NCBI RefSeq assembly: GCF_019317285.1
Contig: NZ_CP079218.1
Span: 3,844,001 to 3,908,000, forward strand
Reading direction: 5' to 3'
DNA length: 64,000 nucleotides
Source: Pedobacter sp. D749
GTDB lineage: Bacteria; Bacteroidota; Bacteroidia; Sphingobacteriales; Sphingobacteriaceae
A program made the position numbers and the translations under genes. Below are positions 42,964-51,072 of this stretch, in pieces (within the stretch, counting starts at the first letter, position 1; each line of letters starts with the position of its first letter). The notes beneath the pieces are model-generated. The model saw nothing but the letters and a program-made list of their open reading frames with translations, made no database searches and was not told the DNA's origin.

Positions 42964-44283
42964 TTATTTGGCCTTAATCCATAAAGCTAGATCATTAACC
43001 AAGGTTTCAGATACGCTTACAGCAGCCTGATATTGAGCCATGGTACCTTTTTCGGTTTGTGAACTTAACAGGTGATTTAAATCAGGGTAAAATTTAAGAA
43101 ACACGTTTTTCTTTTTATTCAAAGCAGCGCTCCATAAATCAAAATCTACTTTACCTACCTGAAAATCATTACCACCTTGCAATACGTAGATTTTAAGTTT
43201 CGAAAGACTTTTAGCTACAGCAACCTGATTGTAGGCATTTAAATCTGTCCAATATTTAGCTGGCAACCCTAAAATTACAGAATCAGGTTTTATAGTAGTT
43301 CCCAACTGTGAAATTCTACTTTTATTAATTTCCACATCAGCATCTGCCAATTGTTTTTTAAAGGCAGCTGTTGTATCATTAGCCTGATCGAACATATACT
43401 TATTCTGATCAACAATAATATCTGTGAGTTTTCTCGCAGGTGCTGCCGCCAAAATAATTCCTGCTAAATCAGGTGTAAGTGTTGCAATTTTAGGTGCTAA
43501 CATTCCGCCTAAACTATGACCGAATACATAAACCGCTTTAGGATTAGCACCAACAACTGTTTTTGCAAGTGCAATAGCCGCAGTTGCATCATCCAGGACT
43601 TCTTCTTTTACGGTAAAAGTCTTATTAAATTCGTTAGGATAAATTAAAGTTCTTTTTACGTATCGAACTGAAGCAATGCCTTTGGAGGCTAAACCGCCAG
43701 CCAAATCTTTAAAAGGCTTATTCACACCAACAGTTTCATCCATATCAGCAGGTCCGGAGCCGTGTACAAAAACCACTACAGGAAAATTTTTGGCATTTTT
43801 TGGGGTGGTAATAATGGCTGCCAATTGTTTTCCTGCCGGCCCAATATATACTGATTTTTCCTGGTATAAACTGGTATCAACATAAGTTGGCTTTAAATAA
43901 GAAGATGTTTTCCGCGAAGGTGCCAGAAAGATTCCGACAATTTTCTGTTGTTTATTAAAACCTAAAATAAAGTTCTGATCGCCGTTAACAAATTTACCTT
44001 CAACCGTTACCGCGAAAAACTCGCCCTGAGCTTTACTTTGAACGGCATCTAACGATTCTGCCTTTCCATATTTTGTTCCGATATCTCCCCAAAGTTTCTT
44101 TAAGTTTTCTTCTGTTAATTTCGTTTTCAAGGTATCATCAAAGAAAGCATGGGCATCTTTAAACTTCTCCTCCTGTAACAGTTTAAAAAAGTCGTTTGCA
44201 CCGTTAAACAGCTGGATCACATTCTGAGAAAATGCTGAAGTGGTAAATAATAAAGCAATTATGAATAAAAGGCTCTTTTTCAT
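42964..44283 (-). CDS. Secreted alpha/beta hydrolase with N-terminal DUF3887 domain
   Basis: Exported 439-aa enzyme. Signal peptide 1-19 (LLFTTSAFS). A DUF3887-like cone domain is at about 22-125 (FNGANDFFKLLQEEKFKDAHAFFDD, with a VTVEGKFVNG strand). The alpha/beta-hydrolase domain is about 145-439, with the oxyanion-side HGSGPADMDE (174-183), the nucleophile Ser257 in GHSLGG (255-260) and a terminal catalytic His in the FYPDLNHLLS segment. This layout is common in Bacteroidota esterases/peptidases of unknown substrate. The gene stands alone between two terminator-like or long spacers. Confidence 0.85.
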   Translation of the reverse strand: MKKSLLFIIALLFTTSAFSQNVIQLFNGANDFFKLLQEEKFKDAHAFFDDTLKTKLTEENLKKLWGDIGTKYGKAESLDAVQSKAQGEFFAVTVEGKFVNGDQNFILGFNKQQKIVGIFLAPSRKTSSYLKPTYVDTSLYQEKSVYIGPAGKQLAAIITTPKNAKNFPVVVFVHGSGPADMDETVGVNKPFKDLAGGLASKGIASVRYVKRTLIYPNEFNKTFTVKEEVLDDATAAIALAKTVVGANPKAVYVFGHSLGGMLAPKIATLTPDLAGIILAAAPARKLTDIIVDQNKYMFDQANDTTAAFKKQLADADVEINKSRISQLGTTIKPDSVILGLPAKYWTDLNAYNQVAVAKSLSKLKIYVLQGGNDFQVGKVDFDLWSAALNKKKNVFLKFYPDLNHLLSSQTEKGTMAQYQAAVSVSETLVNDLALWIKAK

Positions 44284-44436
44284 TCGTGTAATATTGTTTT
44301 TAGGGTGATTAAACCATATGATTCCACATTAAATCTGGAATCATAATCGTTTTATTGTTGTGTTTGGTTGTTTGCAATACCCAAAGTTAACAATATTTGG
44401 TTCTGAAAAGCCTCTAATTAAACTAACCATTTAGTT

Positions 44437-44814
44437 TTAACTATTTTTAACATTTGCTTTAATTTTTTTCCATAAAATGTAAGGAATAAACATAATAACC
44501 AAAGCAACAAGTGGTGGGATCAGCAGCGATACCCTGTCGCCAACAAATGCCCTGGAGGCAAAAGCGCCAATAAAATTGATGGCAAAACCTGCATAAGCCC
44601 ATTCTTTAATGGCTGTATATTTATTCTGTAAAATTGATACTGCCCCAAGCAATTTTGCAATGCCAACAATGATGAGCAGATAAATTGGATAACCAAGGTG
44701 TTTAAGCACTTCTTTGCCTGCTTCCTGTTGAGTAATTCCTCCAATGCCATCCATAATCATCATTAAAGCAAAAATAATGGTGGCAATCCAATACCACGTT
44801 TTTAGCTTCTTCAT
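44437..44814 (-). CDS. DoxX-like membrane protein
   Basis: Small 125-aa protein with four hydrophobic helices (WYWIATIIFALMMIMDGIGGI; LGYPIYLLIIVGIAKLLGAVSIL; EWAYAGFAINFIGAFASRAF; LIPPLVALVIMFIPYILW), the DoxX_2 arrangement. It probably sits in the inner membrane; members are linked to redox or membrane homeostasis without a firm biochemical role. It follows the VOC gene by 2 bp in the same operon. DoxX-VOC-AraC neighbourhoods are common in Bacteroidota. Confidence 0.83.
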   Translation of the reverse strand: MKKLKTWYWIATIIFALMMIMDGIGGITQQEAGKEVLKHLGYPIYLLIIVGIAKLLGAVSILQNKYTAIKEWAYAGFAINFIGAFASRAFVGDRVSLLIPPLVALVIMFIPYILWKKIKANVKNS

Positions 44815-44816
44815 AT

Positions 44817-45230
44817 TTATCTGTTTTTATCGTAATTTATTAACCAGTTATTCCCAAAACGGTCTGTTAAATCGCCTAAAAGTGCGCCCCAAAAGGTTTC
44901 CTGTAAAAGGTGCGAGGCTCTGCCACCAACTGAAAGTTTATGGTAAAAAGCTTTTGCCTCTTCTTCAGAATTGCAGTTGAGCATCATAGCTACGGAGTTT
45001 CCTTTTACAAGCCCCCTTTCTTCAACCATATCAGTACCCATAATTACCATTTCATCTTTAACTAAAACGGCATGCATCACGCTCCTTCGTATGATATTGG
45101 GCATTTTTTCAGCAAAAGCTGATTCTCCAATGGTTTCGAGTATTAACTCTCCACCGAGGCAATCCTGGTAAAAAGTCATTGCTTCCCGGCAATTCCCATT
45201 AAAAGTGAGATATGAATTTATGCTAGCCAT
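44817..45230 (-). CDS. VOC family protein (PhnB/glyoxalase-like)
   Basis: Protein of 137 aa with the PhnB-like pattern: INSYLTFNGNCREAMTFYQDCLGGEL at the N-terminus and a repeated beta-alpha-beta-beta-beta half with GNSVAMMLNCNSEEEAKAFYHKLS. It ends LTDRFGNNWLINYDKNR, the usual DxFGxxWxIN close. VOC proteins bind metals or small molecules; no catalytic role can be inferred. It is transcribed with DoxX and divergently from the AraC-type gene at 45393, which probably controls it. Confidence 0.87.
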   Translation of the reverse strand: MASINSYLTFNGNCREAMTFYQDCLGGELILETIGESAFAEKMPNIIRRSVMHAVLVKDEMVIMGTDMVEERGLVKGNSVAMMLNCNSEEEAKAFYHKLSVGGRASHLLQETFWGALLGDLTDRFGNNWLINYDKNR

Positions 45231-45392
45231 TTTGTTTCTATTTATTTGATGTCATTCAGCAATCATTTCCTCTATTATACACTTTGACATCAGCCTTAAC
45301 AGTGCAAACATACTGGGAGATTACAGCAAACTGAACACGTAGAAACGACAATTGCGGGGGTTGTTTACGACAATTAGCCTCGTTATATTTGA

Positions 45393-46382
45393 ATGATGAA
45401 ACATGTATCTATCTTGATTCCAGAGACTGCCGTGATTGAAGCCATTGCAGATCCCCGCTATCTGTTTACCGCTGTTAATGAATTTTTACAGGCATCGGGC
45501 AAACTTTCGCTTTTCAAAGTTGAACTTGTAGGAATGACGAAGGAAGTAAGGCTGAATAATAGTCTTTTCTCTGTGCATGCCGATAAACTGTTACACGAGG
45601 TTGAACATACCGACCTTATTTTTGTGCCGGCCATTAGCGGAAATATAGGTTATGCAATGGAAGCAAACCAGGATTTATTGCCATGGATTATAAAGCAGCA
45701 TGCTAAAGGTGCAGAAGTGGCTTCACTTTGTCTTGGTGCATTTATATTGGCCTCAACAGGTTTGTTAAACGGCCGGAAATGTTCTACACATTGGTTGTTT
45801 GCCAATCAGTTTAGAGAGATGTTTCCTGAAGTAGAGCTGGTAGATGGCAGTATAATTACCGATGCTCAGGGTTTATACTCCAGCGGTGGTGCAAACTCCT
45901 ACTGGAATTTACTTTTATATTTAGTTGAAAAACATACAGATAGAGATACCGCCATTTTAGCGGCCAAATACTTTGCCATAGATATCGATCGCGAAAGTCA
46001 GCTGGCTTTTATGATGTTTCAGGGGCAAAAAGGTCATGAAGATGCTAAAATTAAAAAAGCGCAGGAATTTATTGATGGCAATTACCAGGAACGGATTACG
46101 GTAGATCAACTGGCCGATATGCTGGCATTGGGGCGAAGGAGTTTTGAGCGGAGATTTAAAAGTGCGACTAAAAACACTGTGATCGAGTACATTCAGAGGG
46201 TTAAAATTGAGGCTGCAAAGCGAAGTTTCGAATCAAGCAGAAAAAATATTACCGAGGTAATGTTCGATGTAGGTTATACCGACACAAAATCGTTTAGAGA
46301 TGTTTTCAAGAAAATTACTGGTTTAACACCGATTGAGTACCGGAATAAATACCATAAAGCCGTACCTGTTTTGCAGGTTTAA
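45393..46382 (+). CDS. GlxA-type transcriptional regulator (DJ-1/PfpI domain plus AraC DNA-binding domain)
   Basis: Protein of 329 aa. Residues about 3-190 form a DJ-1/GATase1-like sensor with the nucleophile elbow ASLCLGAFILAS and a SSGGANSYWNLLLYL helix. Residues about 225-320 are the double helix-turn-helix AraC domain (ITVDQLADMLALGRRSFERRFK; NITEVMFDVGYTDTKSFRDVFKKITGLTPIEYRNKY). The ligand is unknown. It starts at ATG 45393 or the adjacent ATG 45396. The divergent VOC-DoxX operon, 162 bp away, is the likely target. The small RNA copy 1 follows its stop by about 40 bp. Confidence 0.9.
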   Translation: MMKHVSILIPETAVIEAIADPRYLFTAVNEFLQASGKLSLFKVELVGMTKEVRLNNSLFSVHADKLLHEVEHTDLIFVPAISGNIGYAMEANQDLLPWIIKQHAKGAEVASLCLGAFILASTGLLNGRKCSTHWLFANQFREMFPEVELVDGSIITDAQGLYSSGGANSYWNLLLYLVEKHTDRDTAILAAKYFAIDIDRESQLAFMMFQGQKGHEDAKIKKAQEFIDGNYQERITVDQLADMLALGRRSFERRFKSATKNTVIEYIQRVKIEAAKRSFESSRKNITEVMFDVGYTDTKSFRDVFKKITGLTPIEYRNKYHKAVPVLQV

Positions 46383-46419
46383 CTGCATCTTCAGAAAAAA
46401 AATAAAAAAATTTAAGTTG

Positions 46420-46516
46420 CACACAATATATTCTATTTACAGCGTTTATGTATGTGAGAGCGTTAATTTAGATGACGGGGATACTGCCTAAGGGTGGAAT
46501 CCCCGTTTCTTTTTTG
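46420..46516 (+). ncRNA. Candidate small RNA element, copy 1
   Basis: Core AGCGTTTATGTATGTGAGAG from 46441, then CGTTAATTTAGATGA and a terminator hairpin (ACGGGGAT / ATCCCCGT) followed by a T-run to 46515. Copies 2-4 share this order. The stem position that is T-A in copies 2-4 is C-G here, a compensatory change that supports folding. This copy could also terminate the AraC-type gene. Confidence 0.6.
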
Positions 46517-46518
46517 TT

Positions 46519-46594
46519 TGTCATCCTGAGCGTAGTCGAAGGATCTCTTGAAACAGATTTCTCCGTTCCGCTTCACTTCAGTCGAAATGACGGT
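46519..46594. repeat. REP-like palindromic repeat, family A (GTCATCCTGAGCGTAGTCG variant)
   Basis: TGTCATCCTGAGCGTAGTCG at the left and TTCAGTCGAAATGACGGT at the right, enclosing GGATCTC and AGATTTCTCCG. It follows small RNA copy 1 directly. Confidence 0.75.
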
Positions 46595-46643
46595 AAAGAA
46601 GCTAAATAATCTATCATTCATTTTAGTCCCATTTGTTCAAATA

Positions 46644-46676
46644 AAAAAGGGACATTGTTAAAAAATGTCCCTTTTT
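46644..46676 (-). terminator. Bidirectional intrinsic terminator
   Basis: Perfect 13-bp inverted repeat AAAAAGGGACATT / AATGTCCCTTTTT (46644-46656, 46664-46676), 25 bp beyond the stop of the minus-strand membrane protein gene. It has T-runs in both directions. Confidence 0.88.
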
Positions 46677-46701
46677 AAGATATATGATGGAGTTAAGAAT
46701 T

Positions 46702-47091
46702 TTAGCTTTGCTTATCAGTAAAATCAACTGGTTTCTTTTCAAAATACTGATCGAAGTTTTGTGCTTTTTTAGGTTTTAAAATTACATACAGTCCTAATCC
46801 GATTAATGCCATTGGAATACTAATCCTAAACAGATCAAAATCAAATATGTTTATCGCTCTAAAAGTGAATAAGCCACCAATAATCGTCAATGCCAACCAG
46901 CTACTTCCCTTAAAATCTTTACGATAACCCATCCACAACCCTATACCTAACATAATGGTGTGCCATTTCAAAATCCAGTGTGGAACATCTATTCCCGAGT
47001 TTCTTAATAAGAATACCGAACCGATAGTGATAATTAAAATGCCTAGACCAAATTGTTTATCTGCGTGATTTTTTTTGATTAAATTTTCCAT
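46702..47091 (-). CDS. LiaF/DUF5668-like small membrane protein
   Basis: Protein of 129 aa with four hydrophobic segments. It begins with the LiaF-TM pattern FGLGILIITIGSVFLLRNSGI (14-34), a type seen in membrane-stress-response genes, then WHTIMLGIGLWMGYR, SSWLALTIIGGLFTF and ISIPMALIGLGLYVIL. It lacks the C-terminal soluble domain of LiaF, so sensor function is not implied. It is monocistronic, with its own terminator. The product is probably an inner-membrane protein of unknown role. Confidence 0.7.
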   Translation of the reverse strand: MENLIKKNHADKQFGLGILIITIGSVFLLRNSGIDVPHWILKWHTIMLGIGLWMGYRKDFKGSSWLALTIIGGLFTFRAINIFDFDLFRISIPMALIGLGLYVILKPKKAQNFDQYFEKKPVDFTDKQS

Positions 47092-47399
47092 GACCGTTTG
47101 TTTTTATGATTCAAATGTATCACGAATAGCAATGCTGGGGAATGGCTTTTCCCTTAGTTATGTTGTTTTATCGGTGAGTGAAATAAAATTATCGGTAAAA
47201 ATTTATGGCGATTTAAGAAAAGAAAAAATTATCGGTGAAATAATCAGTTTTGCCACGGAAACACGGAATTAAAACTTAATTTCTTTAACTCCTTTACTAA
47301 AAATTAGATCGCCATTTAGAAATTAAAATCACTAAAAAAAATTCTTTTTTCGCAATAAGGGTAAATGAACCAATGATTAATTAACCAGTTAACTAATAG
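47092..47399. other. AT-rich spacer without a supportable gene
   Basis: The promoter region of the small membrane protein gene and the 3' flank of rpiA. TTATCGGTGA-like words recur three times between about 47170 and 47245 (TTATCGGTGAGTG, TTATCGGTAAAAA, TTATCGGTGAAATAA). Possible repeats or gene remnants; nothing more can be said. Confidence 0.4.
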
Positions 47400-48089
47400 C
47401 TATTCAAAAATAATAATATCTGCCCCTTCGCTCATGATTACTTTCGAAGTGATGTTAATGAATAAACCATGGGCCAATAATCCGTTAATTTGATTGAGGT
47501 TAGAAGCTAATTTTGCAGGATCATCAATGAGGCCAAAATCAACGTCGATAATCAGGTTTCCATTGTCGGTAATAAATGTTTGGCTTTCTACAGTTCTCAA
47601 TATGCCCTTTCCACCAAGTTTATTAATTTGATCTAATACATATTGATAGGCTAATGGTATTACTTCGATTGGCACCGTAAAAGCACCCAGCTTTTTTACT
47701 TTTTTAGAAGCATCGGTAATGATGATGGCATTTCCACTAAGTGAAGCAATTATCTTCTCTCTAAACAGTGCCCCGCCTCCACCTTTAATCAAATCGAGTG
47801 ATTCTGTAAATTCATCAGCCCCATCAATACTGATATCAATTTTGCTTAAGCGCCCAAGATCAAGAATTTCGATGCCTAAAGATTTCGCGAGTTCTTCTGT
47901 TCGGATGGAACTTGCAGCAGCCTTTATCTTAAGGCCTTCTTTTACTCGTTTACCTAATTCTTTAATGGCAAAAGTTGTGGTAGAACCAGTCCCCAGGCCT
48001 ACTACATCGCCATCTTTAACAAATTTTACTGCAGCCTGGGCTGCCGCCAGTTTTTCTGCATCTTGTTGGGTTTTATCTATCGTTGCCAT
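47400..48089 (-). CDS. rpiA: Ribose-5-phosphate isomerase A
   Basis: Interconverts ribose-5-phosphate and ribulose-5-phosphate in the non-oxidative pentose phosphate pathway. At 229 aa it is typical of RpiA. Phosphate-binding loop GLGTGSTTTFAI (31-42), DGADEF (89-94) and the active-site block LIKGGGGALFREKI (100-113) with the presumed catalytic Glu111 and Lys102. The gene is isolated on the minus strand and diverges from small RNA copy 2, leaving about 75 bp for both promoters. Confidence 0.95.
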   Translation of the reverse strand: MATIDKTQQDAEKLAAAQAAVKFVKDGDVVGLGTGSTTTFAIKELGKRVKEGLKIKAAASSIRTEELAKSLGIEILDLGRLSKIDISIDGADEFTESLDLIKGGGGALFREKIIASLSGNAIIITDASKKVKKLGAFTVPIEVIPLAYQYVLDQINKLGGKGILRTVESQTFITDNGNLIIDVDFGLIDDPAKLASNLNQINGLLAHGLFINITSKVIMSEGADIIIFE

Positions 48090-48139
48090 AAAGTAAAAAT
48101 AGGTTTAAATGATAAACATAGCAAAACGAAAAAAAATTG

Positions 48140-48238
48140 CTGTTGATGCAATCAATCGTTTTAATAGCGTTTATGTATATGAGAGCGTTAATTTAGATGA
48201 TGGGGATTCTGCAATAGTGGAATCCCCATTTCTTTTTC
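48140..48238 (+). ncRNA. Candidate small RNA element, copy 2
   Basis: Core AGCGTTTATGTATATGAGAG from 48166 and terminator stem ATGGGGATT / AATCCCCAT with a T-run ending at 48238. The core is nearly identical to copies 3 and 4. No protein gene precedes it in this orientation, so the terminator is not just that of an upstream gene. Confidence 0.65.
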
Positions 48239-48261
48239 AGCTATTTTAGCGTCCCAATAAG

Positions 48262-48420
48262 CGGATCGTCATTGCGAGAAGGCTTCTTCAGCCGACGAAG
48301 CAATCTTACAACGATCGCTATTATAGCCAAATAAAATTGCTTCTTAACTCGTAATGATGGAATTTTCTGACAATAGATTTCTCCATTTCGCTGCGCTTCA
48401 GTCGAAATGACGACTACCTG
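48262..48420. repeat. REP-like composite repeat (families B and A)
   Basis: GGATCGTCATTGCGAGAAGG and GAAGCAATCTTACAACGATCG (family B) run into AGATTTCTCCATTTCGCTGC and TCAGTCGAAATGACGACTA (family A). It lies between small RNA copies 2 and 3 and recurs as 48588-48765 between copies 3 and 4. Confidence 0.75.
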
Positions 48421-48449
48421 CAACGACTCAACACACACAAAATCAAGGC

Positions 48450-48559
48450 GAAAAAAATCACTCACAATGCAATAAATCGTTTTTATAGCGTTTATGTATA
48501 TGAGAGCGTTAATTTAGATGATGGGGATTCTGCAATTGTGGAATCCCCATTTCTTTTTT
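48450..48559 (+). ncRNA. Candidate small RNA element, copy 3
   Basis: Core from 48487, 321 bp after copy 2. The upstream block AAAAAAATCACTCACAAT is shared with copy 4. The terminator stem is identical to copy 2; the loop differs at one base (GCAATTGTG against GCAATAGTG). The T-run ends at 48558. Confidence 0.65.
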
Positions 48560-48587
48560 CATGAATTTTTAGCGTCCCCAATAAGCG

Positions 48588-48765
48588 GATCTTCATTACG
48601 AGCAGGCTTCTTCAGCAGGCGAAGCAATCTTACAACGATCGCTGTTATAGCCAAATAAGATTGTTTCGTAACTCGGAATGATGGAATTTCCTGATAATAG
48701 ATTTCTCCATTTCGCTGCGCTTCATCCGATAGGTATCGGGTCGAAAGGACGACTACACGCAATGA
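48588..48765. repeat. REP-like composite repeat, second tandem copy
   Basis: A diverged copy of 48262-48420 with the same order of elements (TCATTACGAGCAGGC, GAAGCAATCTTACAACGATCG, AGATTTCTCCATTTCGCTGC) and an inserted palindromic CCGATAGGTATCGG near 48725-48740. Confidence 0.7.
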
Positions 48766-48789
48766 CTGAACAGTCACTCACAAATCATG

Positions 48790-48900
48790 GCAAAAAAAAT
48801 CACTCACAATACAATAAATCCTATTTACAGCGTTTATGTATATGAGAGCGTTAATTTAGATGATGGGGATTCTGCAATAGTGGAATCCCCATTTCTTTTT
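48790..48900 (+). ncRNA. Candidate small RNA element, copy 4
   Basis: Core from 48829, 342 bp after copy 3, again with AAAAAAATCACTCACAAT upstream. Terminator stem ATGGGGATT / AATCCCCAT and T-run to 48900. A reading frame crosses the element in one phase but has no conserved start across copies, so RNA is favoured over protein. Confidence 0.65.
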
Positions 48901-48924
48901 CTAATTCTTTTTTTTAAGCATTTT

Positions 48925-49003
48925 GTCATCCTGAGCGTAGTCGAAGGATCTTTTCATTTAATAGACCCTGAAATAAATCCGATAGCTATCGGATCAGGGT
49001 GAC
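48925..49003. repeat. REP-like repeat, GTCATCCTGAGCGTAGTCG variant
   Basis: TGTCATCCTGAGCGTAGTCG / GGATCAGGGTGACG ends with an inner palindrome CCGATAGCTATCGG. It closes the non-coding block of about 1 kb between rpiA and the utilisation locus. Confidence 0.7.
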
Positions 49004-49056
49004 GCTTCAATTAAAAATTTCTGCTACACCAATACACTTCATTTTCTTATAAAACA

Positions 49057-49085
49057 AAAAACGGCTGGTATTTCTACCAACCGTT
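49057..49085 (-). terminator. Intrinsic terminator at the end of the utilisation locus
   Basis: On the minus strand, ACGGTTGGTA...TACCAGCCGT (one G-U pair) is followed by a T-run, 15 bp beyond the stop of the cytochrome-domain protein. Confidence 0.8.
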
Positions 49086-49099
49086 TCCTAACAATCAAC

Positions 49100-51061
49100 T
49101 TATTTATTTAAAGAGTTTATCCAGGCTGCAATTTTTAAAGCTTCTGCTTTGGTTACTTGCGGCATTGGAGGCATTTCTGTTGAGTAACCCGGCCAGTTTT
49201 GTGGTTGTGGATTGTGGATCAACTGAAATATTTTCTCCGGTGAATATTTACGTTTTGCAATTTCTACGAAGGGTGGGCCTATCTGCCTTTTGGTTTGATT
49301 GTGACAGGCCAGACAAGTGTTTTTAGTCAACAATCCTTCAACCTCTTTAAAGGTAGGTGCTTTAGTAGTAGTTGTAGGCTTAGCCGGAGTTACCGCTCCT
49401 TTTGCTTCGGGAGCTTTACCAATAATACCTTTTGGCACTGCCGTTTTTTTAGCAGGAACATTTACCGGTGTTGCCGAGTTTTTGGTACTTACTTCATTGG
49501 CAGAAAGTTTATTTCCATCAGGAATCTGGTTCAAGGTGTAATAAGCTACCGGATGAACTAAAGAATAAAAGCCATCCTGAGATCTTAAACCATCTAACGT
49601 TAAGGTATGGATATAATATTGGCGTAGGTTTTTCACAATAATTCTGGCTTTTAAACCATCTGCTGAAACTTTAACCCCCGAGATTTTTAATTTTTCGGTA
49701 TTTACCGGAGGTGATCCATACACAGGGTGATATTTGTAAATAAAGCTTTCCGCGTCATATGAGGCTAAATCTTCGGCCGATTTACGATCAACCGGCATAG
49801 TAAACTCCACTTCAAAACCATCAGGCATTGCCCTGACAGCTTTCATTTCGAAAGGGGTTTTGTTGTTGTACACCAATCTTTCTAAACCTTCGTTGGCATC
49901 ACCCGCCGATCCCCAGCCACGGTTGGTTTCTCCAACAAATAGTGAGCCATCAGTGCCCCACTCTAACCTCAATACTCCTGAACGGAAACCTTTACGGAAA
50001 AGGAAAGCTGCACCTTGTTCTTCACCTTTCACCGTCTCCATAAAAATCCTTGAAATAATACTCATTCCCTGATCTCCAACTAAAATCTGACCAGCGAACG
50101 GGCCAAATGTATTTGCAGGAATTTTAACAGGTTCGGCAGAAGAAATACCTAAGATACCATAAGGTAACCAAACCGATGGCAAACGTAGTTCAGGGAATAC
50201 TTTCTTCATTTCGAATAAGGTTTTGAATGTTTCGTTTACCCTATTCTCTGGTTTAATGTACCTTCCTTGTTCGTTTTTAATACGGCGTTCATCCATTTGA
50301 GAATAAAAGAAATCTGATTGAAGTTTTACCGGAGAATTAGGCAGGTTTGTCCACCTTAAACTGGCCGGATGCCCCATAAAATCACCTTTGTTTACTTTCC
50401 ATAAACCACCTGAACCTACCCAGTCGCCCTGGTTTTCGGTATAATAAAACTGACCGTCAATACTTCCAATACCCGCTGGCGAACGGAAACCAGCAGCATA
50501 AGGGCTCATTTTACCATCTTCGGTAATGTTCATGGCCCAACCACGCATGGGCACACGGCTTTCTGCACGCCACCATTCTTCATCGCCAAAGGCTACGTTT
50601 GCGGTAACCATAAAAGTACCATCAGGCATTATTTTCGGACCAAAACTATATTCGTGGTAGTGACCGCTTAAAGGCCATGCATAAATGGTTTCGTACACAT
50701 CGGCTTTACCATCCTGATCTTTATCGATCAATTTGGTCAACTCGCCGCGCTGCGCTACGTAGATTGCACCATTTTTATAGGCAATGCCCAAAATTTCGTG
50801 CAAACCATAAGCAAATCTGCGCCAGTAGGGTTTAGCACTTGTGGGATTTTCTACGATGTACACTTCTCCCCTACGGGTAGATACGCCTAAATCGCCATTT
50901 GGTAAGGTAACCAGTCCACCAACTTCTAAAATCGGGCCTTCGGGCACGCGTACTTTATTTATCCTGAAAAAATCTTCTTCTTTCGGTGTTTCTTGTGCAA
51001 AAACTGTAGTAAAGCTAAAACTTAATGCCAGTATTGCTAATTTTTTAAATGTATTTCTCAT
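49100..51061 (-). CDS. Secreted beta-propeller (sorbosone-dehydrogenase-like) protein with C-terminal cytochrome c domain
   Basis: Exported protein of about 653 aa. The signal peptide ends near TTVFAQE if started at ATG 51061; GTG 51070 is possible. Residues about 25-400 form a six-bladed propeller of the soluble glucose/sorbosone dehydrogenase or DUF7133 type (GGLVTLPNGDLGVSTRRGEVYIV; AAGFRSPAGIGS; VGDQGMSIISRIF). A linker rich in Ala/Pro/Lys/Thr (about 520-570) leads to a single-haem cytochrome domain with CLACH near residue 583 and a Met ligand in TEMPPMPQV. This suggests electron transfer from sugar oxidation in the periplasm. It follows the DUF1080 gene by 11 bp; such pairs are recurrent in Bacteroidota and fit 3-keto-glycoside chemistry. 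Substrate and exact reaction are inferred. Confidence 0.82.
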   Translation of the reverse strand: MRNTFKKLAILALSFSFTTVFAQETPKEEDFFRINKVRVPEGPILEVGGLVTLPNGDLGVSTRRGEVYIVENPTSAKPYWRRFAYGLHEILGIAYKNGAIYVAQRGELTKLIDKDQDGKADVYETIYAWPLSGHYHEYSFGPKIMPDGTFMVTANVAFGDEEWWRAESRVPMRGWAMNITEDGKMSPYAAGFRSPAGIGSIDGQFYYTENQGDWVGSGGLWKVNKGDFMGHPASLRWTNLPNSPVKLQSDFFYSQMDERRIKNEQGRYIKPENRVNETFKTLFEMKKVFPELRLPSVWLPYGILGISSAEPVKIPANTFGPFAGQILVGDQGMSIISRIFMETVKGEEQGAAFLFRKGFRSGVLRLEWGTDGSLFVGETNRGWGSAGDANEGLERLVYNNKTPFEMKAVRAMPDGFEVEFTMPVDRKSAEDLASYDAESFIYKYHPVYGSPPVNTEKLKISGVKVSADGLKARIIVKNLRQYYIHTLTLDGLRSQDGFYSLVHPVAYYTLNQIPDGNKLSANEVSTKNSATPVNVPAKKTAVPKGIIGKAPEAKGAVTPAKPTTTTKAPTFKEVEGLLTKNTCLACHNQTKRQIGPPFVEIAKRKYSPEKIFQLIHNPQPQNWPGYSTEMPPMPQVTKAEALKIAAWINSLNK

Positions 51062-51072
51062 TACTATCACAA

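Noticed and set aside
46420..48900. Regularly spaced repeats that might be a CRISPR array
   Set aside because: Spacing is hundreds of bases, repeats end in terminator hairpins, intervening sequence is itself repeated, and no cas genes are present.
48787..49002. Frame of 71 codons crossing small RNA copy 4
   Set aside because: The start is absent in copies 2 and 3 (ATG replaced by other codons), and copy 1 has an early stop; the repeat explains it better as RNA.
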